DNA of 64,000 bases, from the NCBI GenBank assembly GCA_016865505.2, contig AP025252.1, positions 1,922,001-1,986,000 of the forward strand, in the 5' to 3' direction. The number at the start of each line of letters is the position of its first letter. The first letter of the stretch is position 1. Below the pieces are notes generated by a model, which searched no databases, was not told where the DNA came from, and saw only the letters and a program-made list of their open reading frames with translations. This document shows positions 48,282 to 58,260 of the stretch, in pieces. The DNA comes from Bryobacterales bacterium F-183 (GTDB taxonomy: Bacteria; Acidobacteriota; Terriglobia; Bryobacterales; Bryobacteraceae). The position numbers were made by a program, and so were the translations under genes.

Positions 48282-49298
48282 TTACATTTCGGATAGAGCC
48301 GCGATGAGTGCGCCGCGGGCCGCGGTTTCGAGCGGCTTGGCCGCCATTCGGACCTCGGAGAGTTGGACGGGCACGTCGCTGGACTTGAAGATCTTTTCAA
48401 AACGGTCGCGGAAGCCGGGGGGCAGAGCGGTGCCGCCGCTGAGTACGAGCGGAATCGGGCGGCTGAGCTTGGGCATATTGCGGGCGTTGGAGAAGGCTTC
48501 CTTGAGGCCGGAGACGAGAGCCTTGATCATGTCGTCGTAGTAGACGGAGATGACCTGCTGGACCTTGTCGGCGAAGAAGCCGTTGAAGTGGAACGAGCCT
48601 TCCTTGACGATGCGGATGTGGTTGGCGCGTTCGCCGGTGATGGACGCCGCGCTGGAGTCGATGTAGTCACCAGCTTTGGCAATGCTGAAGCTGACGACGG
48701 GGACCGAGAGGTACGAAAGGCAGACGTTGCAGAGTCCGCCACCGCAGCTGATGCCGATGCCGGTGTAGTTGGTGCTTTCGAGTTCACCATAGACGACGGC
48801 GAGGCCTTCGTTCACCGAGCGGGTTTCGTAGCCGAGCTGTTCCAGCAACTGGCGGACGGTGGTTTCGTGATACGTCAGCGATTCTTCTGCGCCGAGCGGG
48901 GCGGCGGGTACGGTGAAACAGACGCGGGGCTTGACTCCGGTGGACTCTTCCACCTGGGTGAGCGATTCGATGATCTGCTGCATCATCGAGACGGCGACGG
49001 GTTCTTTGGGGTCGAGGACGCCGCGGGTCATGGGGCGGCGGATCTCGGTGTTCATGAGGTCGGCAAACTTTTCGCTCTCGTTGCCGTGGACGACGATTTC
49101 ATTGCCGCGTACGGTGTGCGGGATGCCTTCGCGTTCGAGAGTCATCACCGTCATCTTGCTGTGCGGGATGGTGACAAACGCGTTCAACTGCGACTTGAAG
49201 CGGTAGCCGCCGGAATCGGCCGAAGTGGCGGCGACGATGCGGCTGGTGCCGACGTCGAGGCCGATCGCGGTCGCCTGGTTTTGCAGATCATGATTCAT
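48282..49298 (-). CDS. Actin-superfamily (MreB/ParM/Hsp70-like) ATPase, unassigned
   Basis: This 338-residue protein has the actin-fold nucleotide motifs: phosphate-1 AIGLDVGTSRIVAA (near residue 11), phosphate-2 GIGISCGGGLCNVCL and adenosine motif PLVLSGGTALPPGF. FTVPAAPLGAEES and NEGLAVVYGELE match the interdomain helix regions of MreB/ParM-type proteins. It lacks the usual MreB membrane helix and length, and does not read as FtsA, PilM or DnaK. ATG 49298 has GGAGGA upstream and lies inside the end of the amidase gene (11-base overlap), so the two are translated together. Filament formation is inferred. Confidence 0.75.
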   Translation of the reverse strand: MNHDLQNQATAIGLDVGTSRIVAATSADSGGYRFKSQLNAFVTIPHSKMTVMTLEREGIPHTVRGNEIVVHGNESEKFADLMNTEIRRPMTRGVLDPKEPVAVSMMQQIIESLTQVEESTGVKPRVCFTVPAAPLGAEESLTYHETTVRQLLEQLGYETRSVNEGLAVVYGELESTNYTGIGISCGGGLCNVCLSYLSVPVVSFSIAKAGDYIDSSAASITGERANHIRIVKEGSFHFNGFFADKVQQVISVYYDDMIKALVSGLKEAFSNARNMPKLSRPIPLVLSGGTALPPGFRDRFEKIFKSSDVPVQLSEVRMAAKPLETAARGALIAALSEM

Positions 49299-50478
49299 TG
49301 GATTGTTCCTCCGCGCTGTACAGCGCCGTGATGAGCTGTTTGTAGCTCTGCTGCAGTCTCTGTTTGTATTGGGCGGCCGGGATGCGAGCCGATGCCGCCT
49401 GTTCCTGAAGATGTTGTTCAGCGAGCTTCAGGCCGGGCCACGGTTGTCCGCCGGTGGCGTCGATGAAGCTCTGGTGGTAGTCGAAGCCGAAGGCCCAGAC
49501 GGCGGGCAGAGCCAGCTTGTAATTGTCCGGGAGTCCCAGGGCGGCGAATGGGAAGTTGCCAGCCCAGTCTGTGTGGTAGCCGATGCCCATGCTGGACATG
49601 CTGACCGAGACCTGGGCGTGGGTCGCGCAGTTGAGCGCCGGGATGTTGTACTTGGCCCGGAGCATGTCGGTGAGCAGGCGCGCGGAATGAATCTGCGCGT
49701 CTGTCGCGATGGCCTGTTTGCTTTCGTTGTAGGTCTGGGCCTCGAACGAGATGCCGAGAAAGCTGTCGTTGAGATTGACGTAGATGCCGGAGTCGTCGGC
49801 CCAGATGGAGTTGCCCGCGTGCCAGGCGACGTCCGATTCCTCGACCACGCGCCAGACGCGGCCGAAGCGGTCGATCACATAGTTGTAGCTGCGGTTGATT
49901 TGGACTTCTGCGAGTACGTTGCGGGCGGCGCGGCGAAGGCTGTCGTTGGCGTCTTTGTGGAAGGGCGCCATGTGGCTTTCGGTGGTGTGGAAGACGATGC
50001 CCGCGATGTTCTTCTTCATCTGGAACTTCGATGCGGAAGGGTTCGACCGGTCAAAGAGGCGGTAGCCTGTGCGAGGCTTGTTGCCGATGGCGAATTTTTT
50101 CTCGATACGCAGGCCGTTGGAGTAATCTTCGTAGTCCTTGGTGGCTTCCACTTGCCAGATCTTGCCGTTGTCGGCGACTTTGGCGAGGGCTGCGGCGTCG
50201 AGCTTTGGGGGCTTGCGGAATACGGGCGCGTTGGACGGAGGTGCGGCCTTGGCTGCGAGAAGGTTGCGGGTTGGGATCGCGGCGATGCCGGCCAAGAGTA
50301 CGACGGCTGCTGCCGCTGTGATCCATTGCCACTTGCGAGGGAGCTTCGTGTTGGCGCTTTGCTCGCGCATGGCGGCCGACTGCCGTAGGTAACGCAAGCG
50401 CGCCACAGGATCTTCGATCCGGGCGGCTCGGGCTTCTACGGTGTAGGCGATGAGCGGATTGGGCGCTTTGGCGGACAT
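49288..50478 (-). CDS. Membrane-anchored N-acetylmuramoyl-L-alanine amidase (Amidase_2 type)
   Basis: This 396-residue protein has a cytoplasmic N-terminal segment of about 48 residues, a single transmembrane helix (WITAAAAVVLLAGIAAI) and a periplasmic region. The amidase fold is visible in GIVFHTTESHMAPF, YNYVIDRFGRVWRVVEESDVAWHAGNS, GISFEAQ and THAQVS, supplying zinc histidines as in AmpD/T7-lysozyme-like enzymes; HTDWAGNFPF may hold the final ligand. It should cut the peptide from muramic acid. Coupling to an actin-like ATPase suggests spatially controlled wall remodelling. Confidence 0.8.
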   Translation of the reverse strand: MSAKAPNPLIAYTVEARAARIEDPVARLRYLRQSAAMREQSANTKLPRKWQWITAAAAVVLLAGIAAIPTRNLLAAKAAPPSNAPVFRKPPKLDAAALAKVADNGKIWQVEATKDYEDYSNGLRIEKKFAIGNKPRTGYRLFDRSNPSASKFQMKKNIAGIVFHTTESHMAPFHKDANDSLRRAARNVLAEVQINRSYNYVIDRFGRVWRVVEESDVAWHAGNSIWADDSGIYVNLNDSFLGISFEAQTYNESKQAIATDAQIHSARLLTDMLRAKYNIPALNCATHAQVSVSMSSMGIGYHTDWAGNFPFAALGLPDNYKLALPAVWAFGFDYHQSFIDATGGQPWPGLKLAEQHLQEQAASARIPAAQYKQRLQQSYKQLITALYSAEEQSNES

Positions 50479-50577
50479 TCGTGGTCAGAAGGCTGTACAG
50501 CTGTGCCAAACCAAATAGTGCGTTCTGGTGGCCGTTTTTCTCTGTTCAAAAGAGGGATCGGCAGGCAAATGTGAAGA

Positions 50578-50595
50578 CCTTAGATGTGTCTAAGG
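50578..50595. other. Hairpin CCTTAGA-TGTG-TCTAAGG in the amidase/PadR intergenic region
   Basis: A perfect 7-base stem with 4-base loop, followed on the + strand by CTTTT, lies in the 233-base gap 50479-50711 between two divergent genes. With no + strand gene upstream it is not an obvious terminator; it may be an operator or attenuator. The rest of the gap holds the promoters of both genes, which I cannot place exactly. Confidence 0.3.
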
Positions 50596-50711
50596 CTTTT
50601 ACCTAGGAATGTTTGCGGGGGGAGTACCCGCAAGGGTGTGGGTTTCAAATAATACCTTGACCTTCGACACATGCATCGCGTAAGCTCAGCTGTAGAAGGT
50701 TTAGGTATCGA

Positions 50712-51053
50712 ATGCCATCGCCCCGTTTTCCCATTCCGCAAGGAACTCTCGACATGTTGATTCTGCAGGTTGTGTCGCTGGAGCCTGCGCACGGCTATGG
50801 CATCGCGCACCGGCTGGAGCAGATTTCACGGTCGGTGGTGCAGGTGCAACAAGGGTCGCTCTATCCGGCGCTGCATCGGTTGGAGCAGAAGGGTCTGCTG
50901 GCGGCGGAATGGAAGCCATCGGAGACCGGGCGGGAAGCGAAATTCTATTCGCTGACTCGCGCGGGCCGGGAACAGCTTGCGGCGGAGAAGGATAGCTGGG
51001 CCAAGCTGACGGGCGCCGTGCAACTGATTTTCGATGAGGGAGCCAAGTCGTGA
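50712..51053 (+). CDS. PadR family transcriptional regulator
   Basis: This 113-residue winged-helix regulator has the PadR core PQGTLDMLILQVVSLEPAHGYGIAHRL, VQQGSLYPALHRLEQKGLL and KFYSLTRAGREQLAAE. It differs from the 33.2 kb PadR, so each likely controls its own permease. It overlaps the permease start by 4 bases (GTGA). Like other acidobacterial PadR-permease pairs, it probably represses the operon until an effector, often a toxic compound, is bound. Confidence 0.9.
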   Translation: MPSPRFPIPQGTLDMLILQVVSLEPAHGYGIAHRLEQISRSVVQVQQGSLYPALHRLEQKGLLAAEWKPSETGREAKFYSLTRAGREQLAAEKDSWAKLTGAVQLIFDEGAKS

Positions 51054-53737
51054 AGAAGCTGTGGAACTGGTTCCGGCGTCGCGAGTTGGAAAGCAACCTG
51101 GATCGTGAGTTGCAGTATCACCTGGACCGCCGCGTGAGCGATCTTGTTGCGTCCGGTGTGGCGGAAGGGGATGCGAAGCGGATGGCGAGCCGGGAGATTG
51201 GCGGCGTGACGCAGGTGCAGGAAGAAGTCCGCGACATCTGGCTGACGCGATGGCTGCGGGACTTTGCGTACGACATGCGGTTTTCGTTGCGGGCGTTTCG
51301 AAAGAGTCCATCGTTTACGGCGACGGTGGTGCTGTCGCTGGCGCTGGGCATTGGGGCGTCGACGGCGATTTACTCGCTGGTGGATCAGGTGTTGTTGCGG
51401 CCTCTGCCGGTGTCCGAGCCGCAACGGCTTGTGCTGCTCAACTGGAAGGGCGAACAGGTGTACGGCGGCTTTGGCAGCTACAACCTGATGTCGTATCCGT
51501 TCTGCCGGGAAATTGGACGGCAGACGGCGGTGTTTGCGGGCGTGCTGTGCCGCGCCGCGACGACCGTACAACCTTCGACAGGAGGGATGCAGCGGCCGGC
51601 GGCGATCGAACTCGTTTCGGGGACCTACTTCCCGGTGCTTGGGGTGCGTCCGGCGCTGGGACGGTTGCTGAACGATGGCGACGACGATGGAAGGTCGCCG
51701 GTGGTGGTGCTGTCGTACGACTACTGGCAGACGCAACTCGGCGGGGCGGGGGATGTGATTGGGCGCAAGATCCTGGTGAACCGGAATCCGATGACGGTTG
51801 TGGGCGTCGCCGAGGCTGTTTTCCGCGGGATCGACGTCGGGGAACTGCCGGTTCTGTGGATGCCCGCCACGATGGCCGCGAAGGCGCTGCCGGTGGACCC
51901 GGTGCGGGACCGGGCGACGTTGTGGATGCAGGTGTTCGCGCGGTTGCAGCCTCATGTTTCGGCGGCCGAGGCGCAGGCGCAGGTGCAACCGTGGTTCCGG
52001 GGCATGCTAGAGGAAGATACGCGGCTGGCGGCCTTCCCGAAGATCACCGAGGAACGGCGGAGGCGGTTTCTGGCTTCGACGCTGGAGGTGATCCCGTCGC
52101 CGCAAGGGCATTCGAAGCTGCATCGCACGCTGGCCGAACCGTTGTGGATTCTATTCGCGGCCACGGGCGTGCTGATGGCGCTGGCATGCCTGAATGTCGC
52201 AGGGTTGTTCCTGTCACGGGGTTCGGCGCGGGGGCGGGAGACCAGTACGCGGTTCGCACTCGGCGCGTCGCGAGGCCGGATCGGGCGGCAATTGTTCGCC
52301 GACAGCTTTCTGCTGGCGTTGGCCGGGGGTACTGTCGGGGTCTTGCTTGCGCCGGTGGCCGTGAAGACGCTCATTGCGTTTCTGCCCAGCGCCGTGGCGG
52401 CGAATGGGTTGGACGCCAAGGCGGACCCCCGGTTGTTGCTGTTCGCGTTCGGCGCGAGCCTGCTGACGGGCGTGCTCACCGGATTTGCGCCAGCGTTTCA
52501 GGAAGGGCGCGCGGCATTGATGTCGTCGTTGCGGTCGCGGGTTGAGGGGGCTTCGGGGTTGCGGTTGCGGCGGCTGCTGGTGACCTTGCAGATTGCGTTC
52601 ACGCTGGTGCTGGTGACCGGGGCAGCGTTGTTCTCGCGCAGCCTCAACGAGTTGCTCGCGAGAGGACCGGGCTTTCAGACCTCGGGACTGATCGCCTTTC
52701 ACGTGGATCCGGTAACGAACGGTTACGAAGCGGACGCCGCCAACCGCTTGATGGCCAGGATTCGGGATGGGCTGAACGCTTCGGCGAATGTACAGACGGT
52801 TGGCATTGCGGCCTGGCAACTGTTGAGCGGCGGGACGTGGAACAACCCGCTCACGATTCTGGCTCGCGAGCGGATAGCGACTGACCGCTCTATCCATTTG
52901 AATGCCGTGAGCCCGGGGTTCTTCGCAACGCTGGGGGCGAGGATCGTCGCCGGGCGCGACTTTGAGCCAAGGGAGTCCCTTGCGGAGAGCGAGCGCCGCG
53001 TGGCGATTGTGAACGAGGCGTTCGTTCACCGGTATCTGCGGGGGCAGAATCCGCTTGGGGTCCGGATTGGAATCGGTTTCGGTACGAACGTGAAGCCGGA
53101 CACCGAAATCGTGGGAGTTGTGTCGAATATCAGTTACCGCGGCATGCGGGAAGAGTGGGAGCAGGCGTACTTTCCGCTGGTGAGCGACGGGTTCCGGCGG
53201 GGTGCGCACTTCTATGTGCGGTTCCGGGGCAGTTCGGCGCAGGGGATGGATACTATTCGAAGCGTTCTGAACGATGCGGACCCGACGCTGTCGCCGGGCT
53301 ACGTGCGTACGCTGGACGAACAGGTGAACCGGTCGTTGAGCACGGAACGCATGCTGGCGGCGCTTTCGGGGAGCTTTGGGACGCTGGCGCTGCTGCTGTC
53401 TCTGGTGGGGCTGTACGGCGTGATGTCGTATGTCGTGACGCAGAGGACGCGGGAGATCGGCATCCGGGTGGCGTTGGGAGCGACGCGGTCCGCCGCGCTG
53501 TGGCTGGTACTGCGCGACGCTCTGGCGATGGTGGCGGTTGGAATCGTGGTGGCGTTGCCGTGCGTCTGGGTGCTGGGGCGGTTGCTCGAAGCGCAGTTGT
53601 ATGGGGTGAAGCCGACCGATCCGGCGACGATCGCGGCCGCGGCTGGCATTCTGAGCGTTGGCGCGGCGATTGCGGCCATGGTTCCGGCGCGCCGGGCATC
53701 CGCCGTGGACCCGATCGAGACGTTACGGTTCGAATGA
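51050..53737 (+). CDS. ADOP-type ABC transporter permease with N-terminal prefix domain
   Basis: This 895-residue permease has the PadR-linked cytoplasmic prefix (FRRRELESNLDRELQYHLDRRVSDL...REIGGVTQVQEEVRD), then MacB-like and FtsX domains (FTATVVLSLALGIGASTAIYSL; TQRTREIGIRVALGATRSAA; PARRASAVDPIETLRFE). The start is GTG at 51050, coupled to PadR. It is the fourth ADOP in the window and stands 15 kb from the others. No ATP-binding subunit is adjacent, so a shared MacB-type ATPase elsewhere would be needed if it transports. Confidence 0.88.
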   Translation: MKKLWNWFRRRELESNLDRELQYHLDRRVSDLVASGVAEGDAKRMASREIGGVTQVQEEVRDIWLTRWLRDFAYDMRFSLRAFRKSPSFTATVVLSLALGIGASTAIYSLVDQVLLRPLPVSEPQRLVLLNWKGEQVYGGFGSYNLMSYPFCREIGRQTAVFAGVLCRAATTVQPSTGGMQRPAAIELVSGTYFPVLGVRPALGRLLNDGDDDGRSPVVVLSYDYWQTQLGGAGDVIGRKILVNRNPMTVVGVAEAVFRGIDVGELPVLWMPATMAAKALPVDPVRDRATLWMQVFARLQPHVSAAEAQAQVQPWFRGMLEEDTRLAAFPKITEERRRRFLASTLEVIPSPQGHSKLHRTLAEPLWILFAATGVLMALACLNVAGLFLSRGSARGRETSTRFALGASRGRIGRQLFADSFLLALAGGTVGVLLAPVAVKTLIAFLPSAVAANGLDAKADPRLLLFAFGASLLTGVLTGFAPAFQEGRAALMSSLRSRVEGASGLRLRRLLVTLQIAFTLVLVTGAALFSRSLNELLARGPGFQTSGLIAFHVDPVTNGYEADAANRLMARIRDGLNASANVQTVGIAAWQLLSGGTWNNPLTILARERIATDRSIHLNAVSPGFFATLGARIVAGRDFEPRESLAESERRVAIVNEAFVHRYLRGQNPLGVRIGIGFGTNVKPDTEIVGVVSNISYRGMREEWEQAYFPLVSDGFRRGAHFYVRFRGSSAQGMDTIRSVLNDADPTLSPGYVRTLDEQVNRSLSTERMLAALSGSFGTLALLLSLVGLYGVMSYVVTQRTREIGIRVALGATRSAALWLVLRDALAMVAVGIVVALPCVWVLGRLLEAQLYGVKPTDPATIAAAAGILSVGAAIAAMVPARRASAVDPIETLRFE

Positions 53738-53763
53738 CGTAACGGTGCTACGCTACCCGGAGA

Positions 53764-56700
53764 GTGAACCTCAACGACAAATTCCTGCTCGAAGAGGGCC
53801 GTGTATACCTGACAGGGATCCAGGCCTTGGTACGTCTGCCGGTAGATCAGATGCGGCGGGATCGCCGGGCTGGTCTGAATACCGGGACGTTTATTTCGGG
53901 CTATGAGGGTTCACCGCTGGGCGGTTACGACCTGGCATTGCAGCGCGCGGGGCGCCTCCTCAAAGAGCATCGCATCCACTTTCAGCCGGGAGTGAACGAA
54001 GACCTGGCGGCGACGGCCATTTACGGTACGCAGATCATCGAGCAGATGGGATCTGAAAAGACCGTGGATGGGGTGGTCGGGATCTGGTTCGGCAAGGGTC
54101 CTGGGGTGGACCGGTCCGGCGATATCTTCCGGCATGCGAACTTGTCGGGGACGGGTCCGAACTGCGCAGCGCTGGTGCTGGCGGGGGATGACCATTCGTG
54201 CAAGAGTTCAACGATTCCGCACCAGAGCGACATCAGCTTGTTCAACGTCGGGATGCCGTACTTTTACCCGAGCAGTCCGCAGGACATTATCGATTACGGA
54301 TTAGCGGGTATCGCGATGTCGCGGTACACGGGCGCGTGGACCGGGATGAAGTGCGTGACCGAGGTTTGCGACGGCGGGAGTACGGTAGAGGTGCATCCGG
54401 AGCGTCCTGGTGTGTTGTTGCCGCCGGGGTACGAGAAGACTTGGGATGCGCGGTTGTCGATGCCGTACTCGGTGGCTTTGGAGTACGAGACGAATACGCG
54501 ACGGCTGAACGCGGTTCGTGAGTTTTTGAAGCTGAATCCCTTCAATACGTGGAAGGGTGCACGGGGCGGCAATGCCTGGTTCGGGATCTTGAGTTCGGGC
54601 AAGGCGTATCTGGATGTCGTCCAGGCGCTGCGAGACTTGGGGCTGGGTAGCGATGAGGCGCTGGAGGCCTTAGGCATCCGGCTGGGCAAGATCGCGGTAC
54701 CGTTTCCGCTCGAAGCCGGGTATGTCCGGGATTTTGCGGATGGCCTGCAGTTGGTGCTGGTCGTCGAAGAGAAGAAGAGCTTTGTTGAGCTGCAGGTGAA
54801 GGACATCCTGTATGGCTTGTCGTCACGCCCGGCGGTGATTGGGAAGCTCGACCGGAATGAGCAGCCGTTGTTGCCGTCGCACGCGGAGACGAGTCCGGAA
54901 TTGCTGGCGCGGGTGTTGTTCGGGATCTTGTCGGGGCTGCCGGAATCCGCTCGGGAGCGGGTACGGCGGATCGAAGCGGGCGAGGCGGTGCCGAAGGATC
55001 TGACGACGGTGCGTCCGCCGAACTTTTGTTCGGGGTGCCCGCATAACAGGTCCACGATTCTGCTTGAAGGGCAAAAGGGTGGCGGCGGGATTGGCTGCCA
55101 TACGATGGCAATCCGGTTGCCCGATCGGCAGTTTTCCTTTCTGACGCATATGGGCGCGGAGGGTACGCCGTGGATCGGGATGTCGCAGTTTTCGACGCGC
55201 GAGCATGTGTTTCAGAACATCGGGGATGGGACGTTTTTCCATTCCGGGTCGCTGGCGATTGAAGCTTGCGTCGCGGCGGGCGTGAACATCACGTACAAGA
55301 TTCTGTACAACGGGCATGTGGCGATGACCGGCGGTCAGCACGCTGAGGGTACGCTGCCGGTGCCGCAGTTGACGCGGAAACTCGAAGCCGAGGGCGTCAA
55401 GAAAACGGTGGTGCTGGCGGAGGACATCACGCGGTATGAGGGTGTGACGCTGGCGCCGAATGCGGAACTGCGGGATCGCTCGGAGTTGCCGCGTACGCTG
55501 CGGGAACTGGAAAAGATCGCTGGAGTGACGGTGATCATTTATGACCAGGAGTGTGCGGCGGAGAAGCGGCGGAAACGGTCACGCGGGAAGTTGCCGGAGC
55601 CGGTGAAGCGGCTGGTGATCCACGAGGAAGTTTGCGAAGGTTGCGGGGATTGCGTACGGCAGTCGAATTGTATGAGTCTGACGCCGGTGGCGACGCCGCT
55701 GGGGCAGAAGATGCGGATCCATCAATCGTCGTGCAACAAGGACTATACGTGCGCGCTGGGGGATTGTCCGTCGTTTGTGACCATCCAGATCGCTGAGGGG
55801 ACGGGGCTGAAGAAGCCGAAGGTCCCGCAGTTGCCGGCGGCGGAGGTAGAGAAGCCGGCGCGGATGGCGTCGATTGGCGCGGATGGGTACCGGATTCTGG
55901 CTCCTGGCATTGGCGGGACGGGCGTCGTTACTGTGAATGCGCTGCTGGCCACGGCGGCGTGGATCGATGGGCTGCACGTGATTACGCTCGATCAGACAGG
56001 GTCGGCGCAGAAGGGCGGCGCTGTGGTGTCGCACCTGTTGCTGAGTGAGCGGCCCATTGAGGCTCCGGCGCGTACGAACTGGGGCAATGCCGATTTGGTG
56101 TTGGGCTTCGACATCATGGGCGTGGCCAATGCAGAGAACTTGAAGTGCCTGTCGCCGGAGCGCACGACGGTAGTGCTGAATACGAATGTTGTGCCGACGG
56201 TGGATCATATCCGGAACCGCGTGATTGTGGGTCCTGAGGCGATGATCGACAAGATCGAGGCGGTGTCGAAGGGGCGTGGGCATAACATCTTTGCCGATGC
56301 GAACCGCTTGGCGGAAGCACTGTTTGGGAGCCATTTGGCGTCGAACATCTTTTTGACGGGGGTGGCTTGGCAGGCTGGGTTGATTCCGGTGTCGCAGGTG
56401 GCGCTGGAAGAGGCGATTCGGCTGAATGGCGTAGACGTTGATCGGAATCTGCAGACGTTCTTGTGGGGCCGGAAGTATTATGCCGATGCCAAGTTTGTCG
56501 AGCAGCATGCGGGGGCGAAGCCTGTTGCTGTTGAGGCAGCGGCGCCTGTGGATCGTGCGGCGAAGTTGGAGCGGTATCAAAACAAGGCGTACGCGGACCG
56601 GTTCCGGCGCTTTGTGTCGGAGATTGAGGCGGGGCCGCTACGCGATGCCGTGGAGCGGAACCTGTACCAACTGATGGCGATCAAGGATGAGTACGAGGTG

Positions 56701-57132
56701 GCGCGGTTGCTGACCGATCCGGACTTTGAGGCCCGGGTGAAGGAGATGTGGCAGCAGCCGGAAGCGATCGGGTACAACCTGCATCCGCCGATGCTGCGGC
56801 GGTTCGGGTTCCATAAGAAGATCGCGCTGGGGGCCTGGGCGAAGCCGCTGCTGAAACTGCTGGCGGGGTTACGCGGGATTCGCGGGACGGTGTTCGACGT
56901 GTTCGGCTATTCGGCGCACCGGCGCATGGAGCGGGAACTCGTCGGCTGGTACGAAGATCTGGTACGGCGGACGATGCATACGCCGATTGCGATGGAGATT
57001 GCCGAGATCCCGCAGACGTACATCCGCGGGTACGAGGGCATCAAGGAAGCCGGAGTGACCAAGGCGCGTCAGTTCGCGGAAGAGCGGCTGGCGGCCCTGG
57101 CATCACGGGACAAAGACGCCGTTCAGGTCTAG
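53764..57132 (+). CDS. Indolepyruvate:ferredoxin oxidoreductase, fused alpha-beta-gamma type
   Basis: This 1122-residue fused enzyme converts aryl pyruvates to aryl-acetyl-CoA with thiamine diphosphate and ferredoxin. Blocks in order: N-terminal pyrimidine-binding region (GTFISGYEGSPLGGYD), CSGCPHNRST, thiamine-binding GDGTFFHSGSLAI...NITYKILYNGHVAMTGGQ, iron-sulfur cysteines in CEGCGDCVRQSNC and CALGDC, the gamma-type domain (GIGGTGVVTVNALLATAA) and a C-terminal DUF6537-like tail. Its size matches the fused family in aerobes. The start is GTG at 53764. Its 3' end overlaps the convergent protease gene by 30 bases. Confidence 0.9.
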   Translation: MNLNDKFLLEEGRVYLTGIQALVRLPVDQMRRDRRAGLNTGTFISGYEGSPLGGYDLALQRAGRLLKEHRIHFQPGVNEDLAATAIYGTQIIEQMGSEKTVDGVVGIWFGKGPGVDRSGDIFRHANLSGTGPNCAALVLAGDDHSCKSSTIPHQSDISLFNVGMPYFYPSSPQDIIDYGLAGIAMSRYTGAWTGMKCVTEVCDGGSTVEVHPERPGVLLPPGYEKTWDARLSMPYSVALEYETNTRRLNAVREFLKLNPFNTWKGARGGNAWFGILSSGKAYLDVVQALRDLGLGSDEALEALGIRLGKIAVPFPLEAGYVRDFADGLQLVLVVEEKKSFVELQVKDILYGLSSRPAVIGKLDRNEQPLLPSHAETSPELLARVLFGILSGLPESARERVRRIEAGEAVPKDLTTVRPPNFCSGCPHNRSTILLEGQKGGGGIGCHTMAIRLPDRQFSFLTHMGAEGTPWIGMSQFSTREHVFQNIGDGTFFHSGSLAIEACVAAGVNITYKILYNGHVAMTGGQHAEGTLPVPQLTRKLEAEGVKKTVVLAEDITRYEGVTLAPNAELRDRSELPRTLRELEKIAGVTVIIYDQECAAEKRRKRSRGKLPEPVKRLVIHEEVCEGCGDCVRQSNCMSLTPVATPLGQKMRIHQSSCNKDYTCALGDCPSFVTIQIAEGTGLKKPKVPQLPAAEVEKPARMASIGADGYRILAPGIGGTGVVTVNALLATAAWIDGLHVITLDQTGSAQKGGAVVSHLLLSERPIEAPARTNWGNADLVLGFDIMGVANAENLKCLSPERTTVVLNTNVVPTVDHIRNRVIVGPEAMIDKIEAVSKGRGHNIFADANRLAEALFGSHLASNIFLTGVAWQAGLIPVSQVALEEAIRLNGVDVDRNLQTFLWGRKYYADAKFVEQHAGAKPVAVEAAAPVDRAAKLERYQNKAYADRFRRFVSEIEAGPLRDAVERNLYQLMAIKDEYEVARLLTDPDFEARVKEMWQQPEAIGYNLHPPMLRRFGFHKKIALGAWAKPLLKLLAGLRGIRGTVFDVFGYSAHRRMERELVGWYEDLVRRTMHTPIAMEIAEIPQTYIRGYEGIKEAGVTKARQFAEERLAALASRDKDAVQV

Positions 57133-58260
57133 GATCAAATGCACGCTGCTGGAGCCGAAGACGTTGATAGCGGCTCCTGCAGAGGCTGCAGGTACGATGG
57201 CGGCGTTTGAGGTCAACGCACCATCAAGCGCGTTGAGCGTCGAGACCACAGGCTGCGACTGGCCTGCGGGCCACATCGAGAGATAACCAAAAGCTCCGGA
57301 AGGTACGACAGTGGCGTTGAGCGAGTACGCTTGCGCGGCGCTGACGGTGGAGCTTGCGCAGGCGGGCGCGGACGACACCGGAATGTTGCGAGATTGGCCG
57401 CCGAGGAGCGCGGGTCCGCCAAAGGTGCCGTTGGCGAGGCGCGTGTCGATGATGCGGCACGGGGTGACCGTCTGGAAGGTCAAGGCGCCGCTGTTGCCGG
57501 GCGGGGCGAAGTAGCCGTTGATGTCGAGGATGAGGTCCGACGAGTCTGTGACGAAGGCGGAGACCTGGCCGGACGACCCTGCGGGTACGATGGCGGCGTT
57601 GGCTGTAATGGTTCCGGTGACGGCGTTAAGCGTGGAGGCCAGGGGCTGCGACTGTCCGGTGGGCCAGAGCGTCAGGTAGCCAAAGGATGCGGTTTTGGGG
57701 ATCACGGTGGCGTTGAGCGAGTACGCTTGCGCCGTGGACGGGATGCCGCAGGGCGCGGAGAGGACCGGGAAGGCGCGCGATTGTTGCGGGCTCATCGAAG
57801 GTCCGCCAAAGCTGCCTGTGGCGTTGCGAGTGTCGGCGATGCGGCAGGGCGTGACGGGGTAGAACGCGAGGCCGGTGTCGGAGACAAAGTAGCCGTTGAC
57901 GTCGATGATGATGTGCGTGTTGTTCGTCGCAAAGAGGCTGATGGCAGCGTCCGCGCCTGCGGGTACGATGGCGGCGTTGGCTTTGATGCGGCCGTCGAGC
58001 GAGTTGAGTACCGAGGTGAGCGGCTGCGTTTGTCCTGCAGGCCAGGCTGTGATGTAGCCGAGTGGTTCGCTGGGTACGACGGTGATGTTGAGCGAATACG
58101 CCGCGGGTACAGCCGGGGCGATGCAGCTATGGGTACGCAGAGGGAAGGTACGGGTGCTCTGCGGGCTCATGATCGGGCCGCCGAGGGGGCCGGCGGCGTT
58201 GCGCGTGTCAACGAGGCGGCAGGGGGCGATCGGTACGAAGCGAAGTCCCGAGGTCGAGCT
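57103..58260 (-). repeat. Three tandem ~120-residue repeats at the C terminus of the subtilase
   Basis: Residues about 778-1158 of the protease consist of three related units, each opening with V.PCR..DTRN..G..GG and closing with ILDINGYF-like text. Between them lie AYSLN.TVVP, LT.WP.GQ.QP and ANAAIVPAG. The DNA repeats are visible as recurring GCGTACGATGGCGGCGTT-like stretches near 57191, 57588 and 57960. They probably form beta-rich adhesive or carbohydrate-binding modules. Confidence 0.65.

Noticed and set aside
51250-52545. 431-residue + strand frame within the ADOP permease
   Set aside because: Gly/Arg/Ala-rich translation in another frame of a clear permease; no domain.
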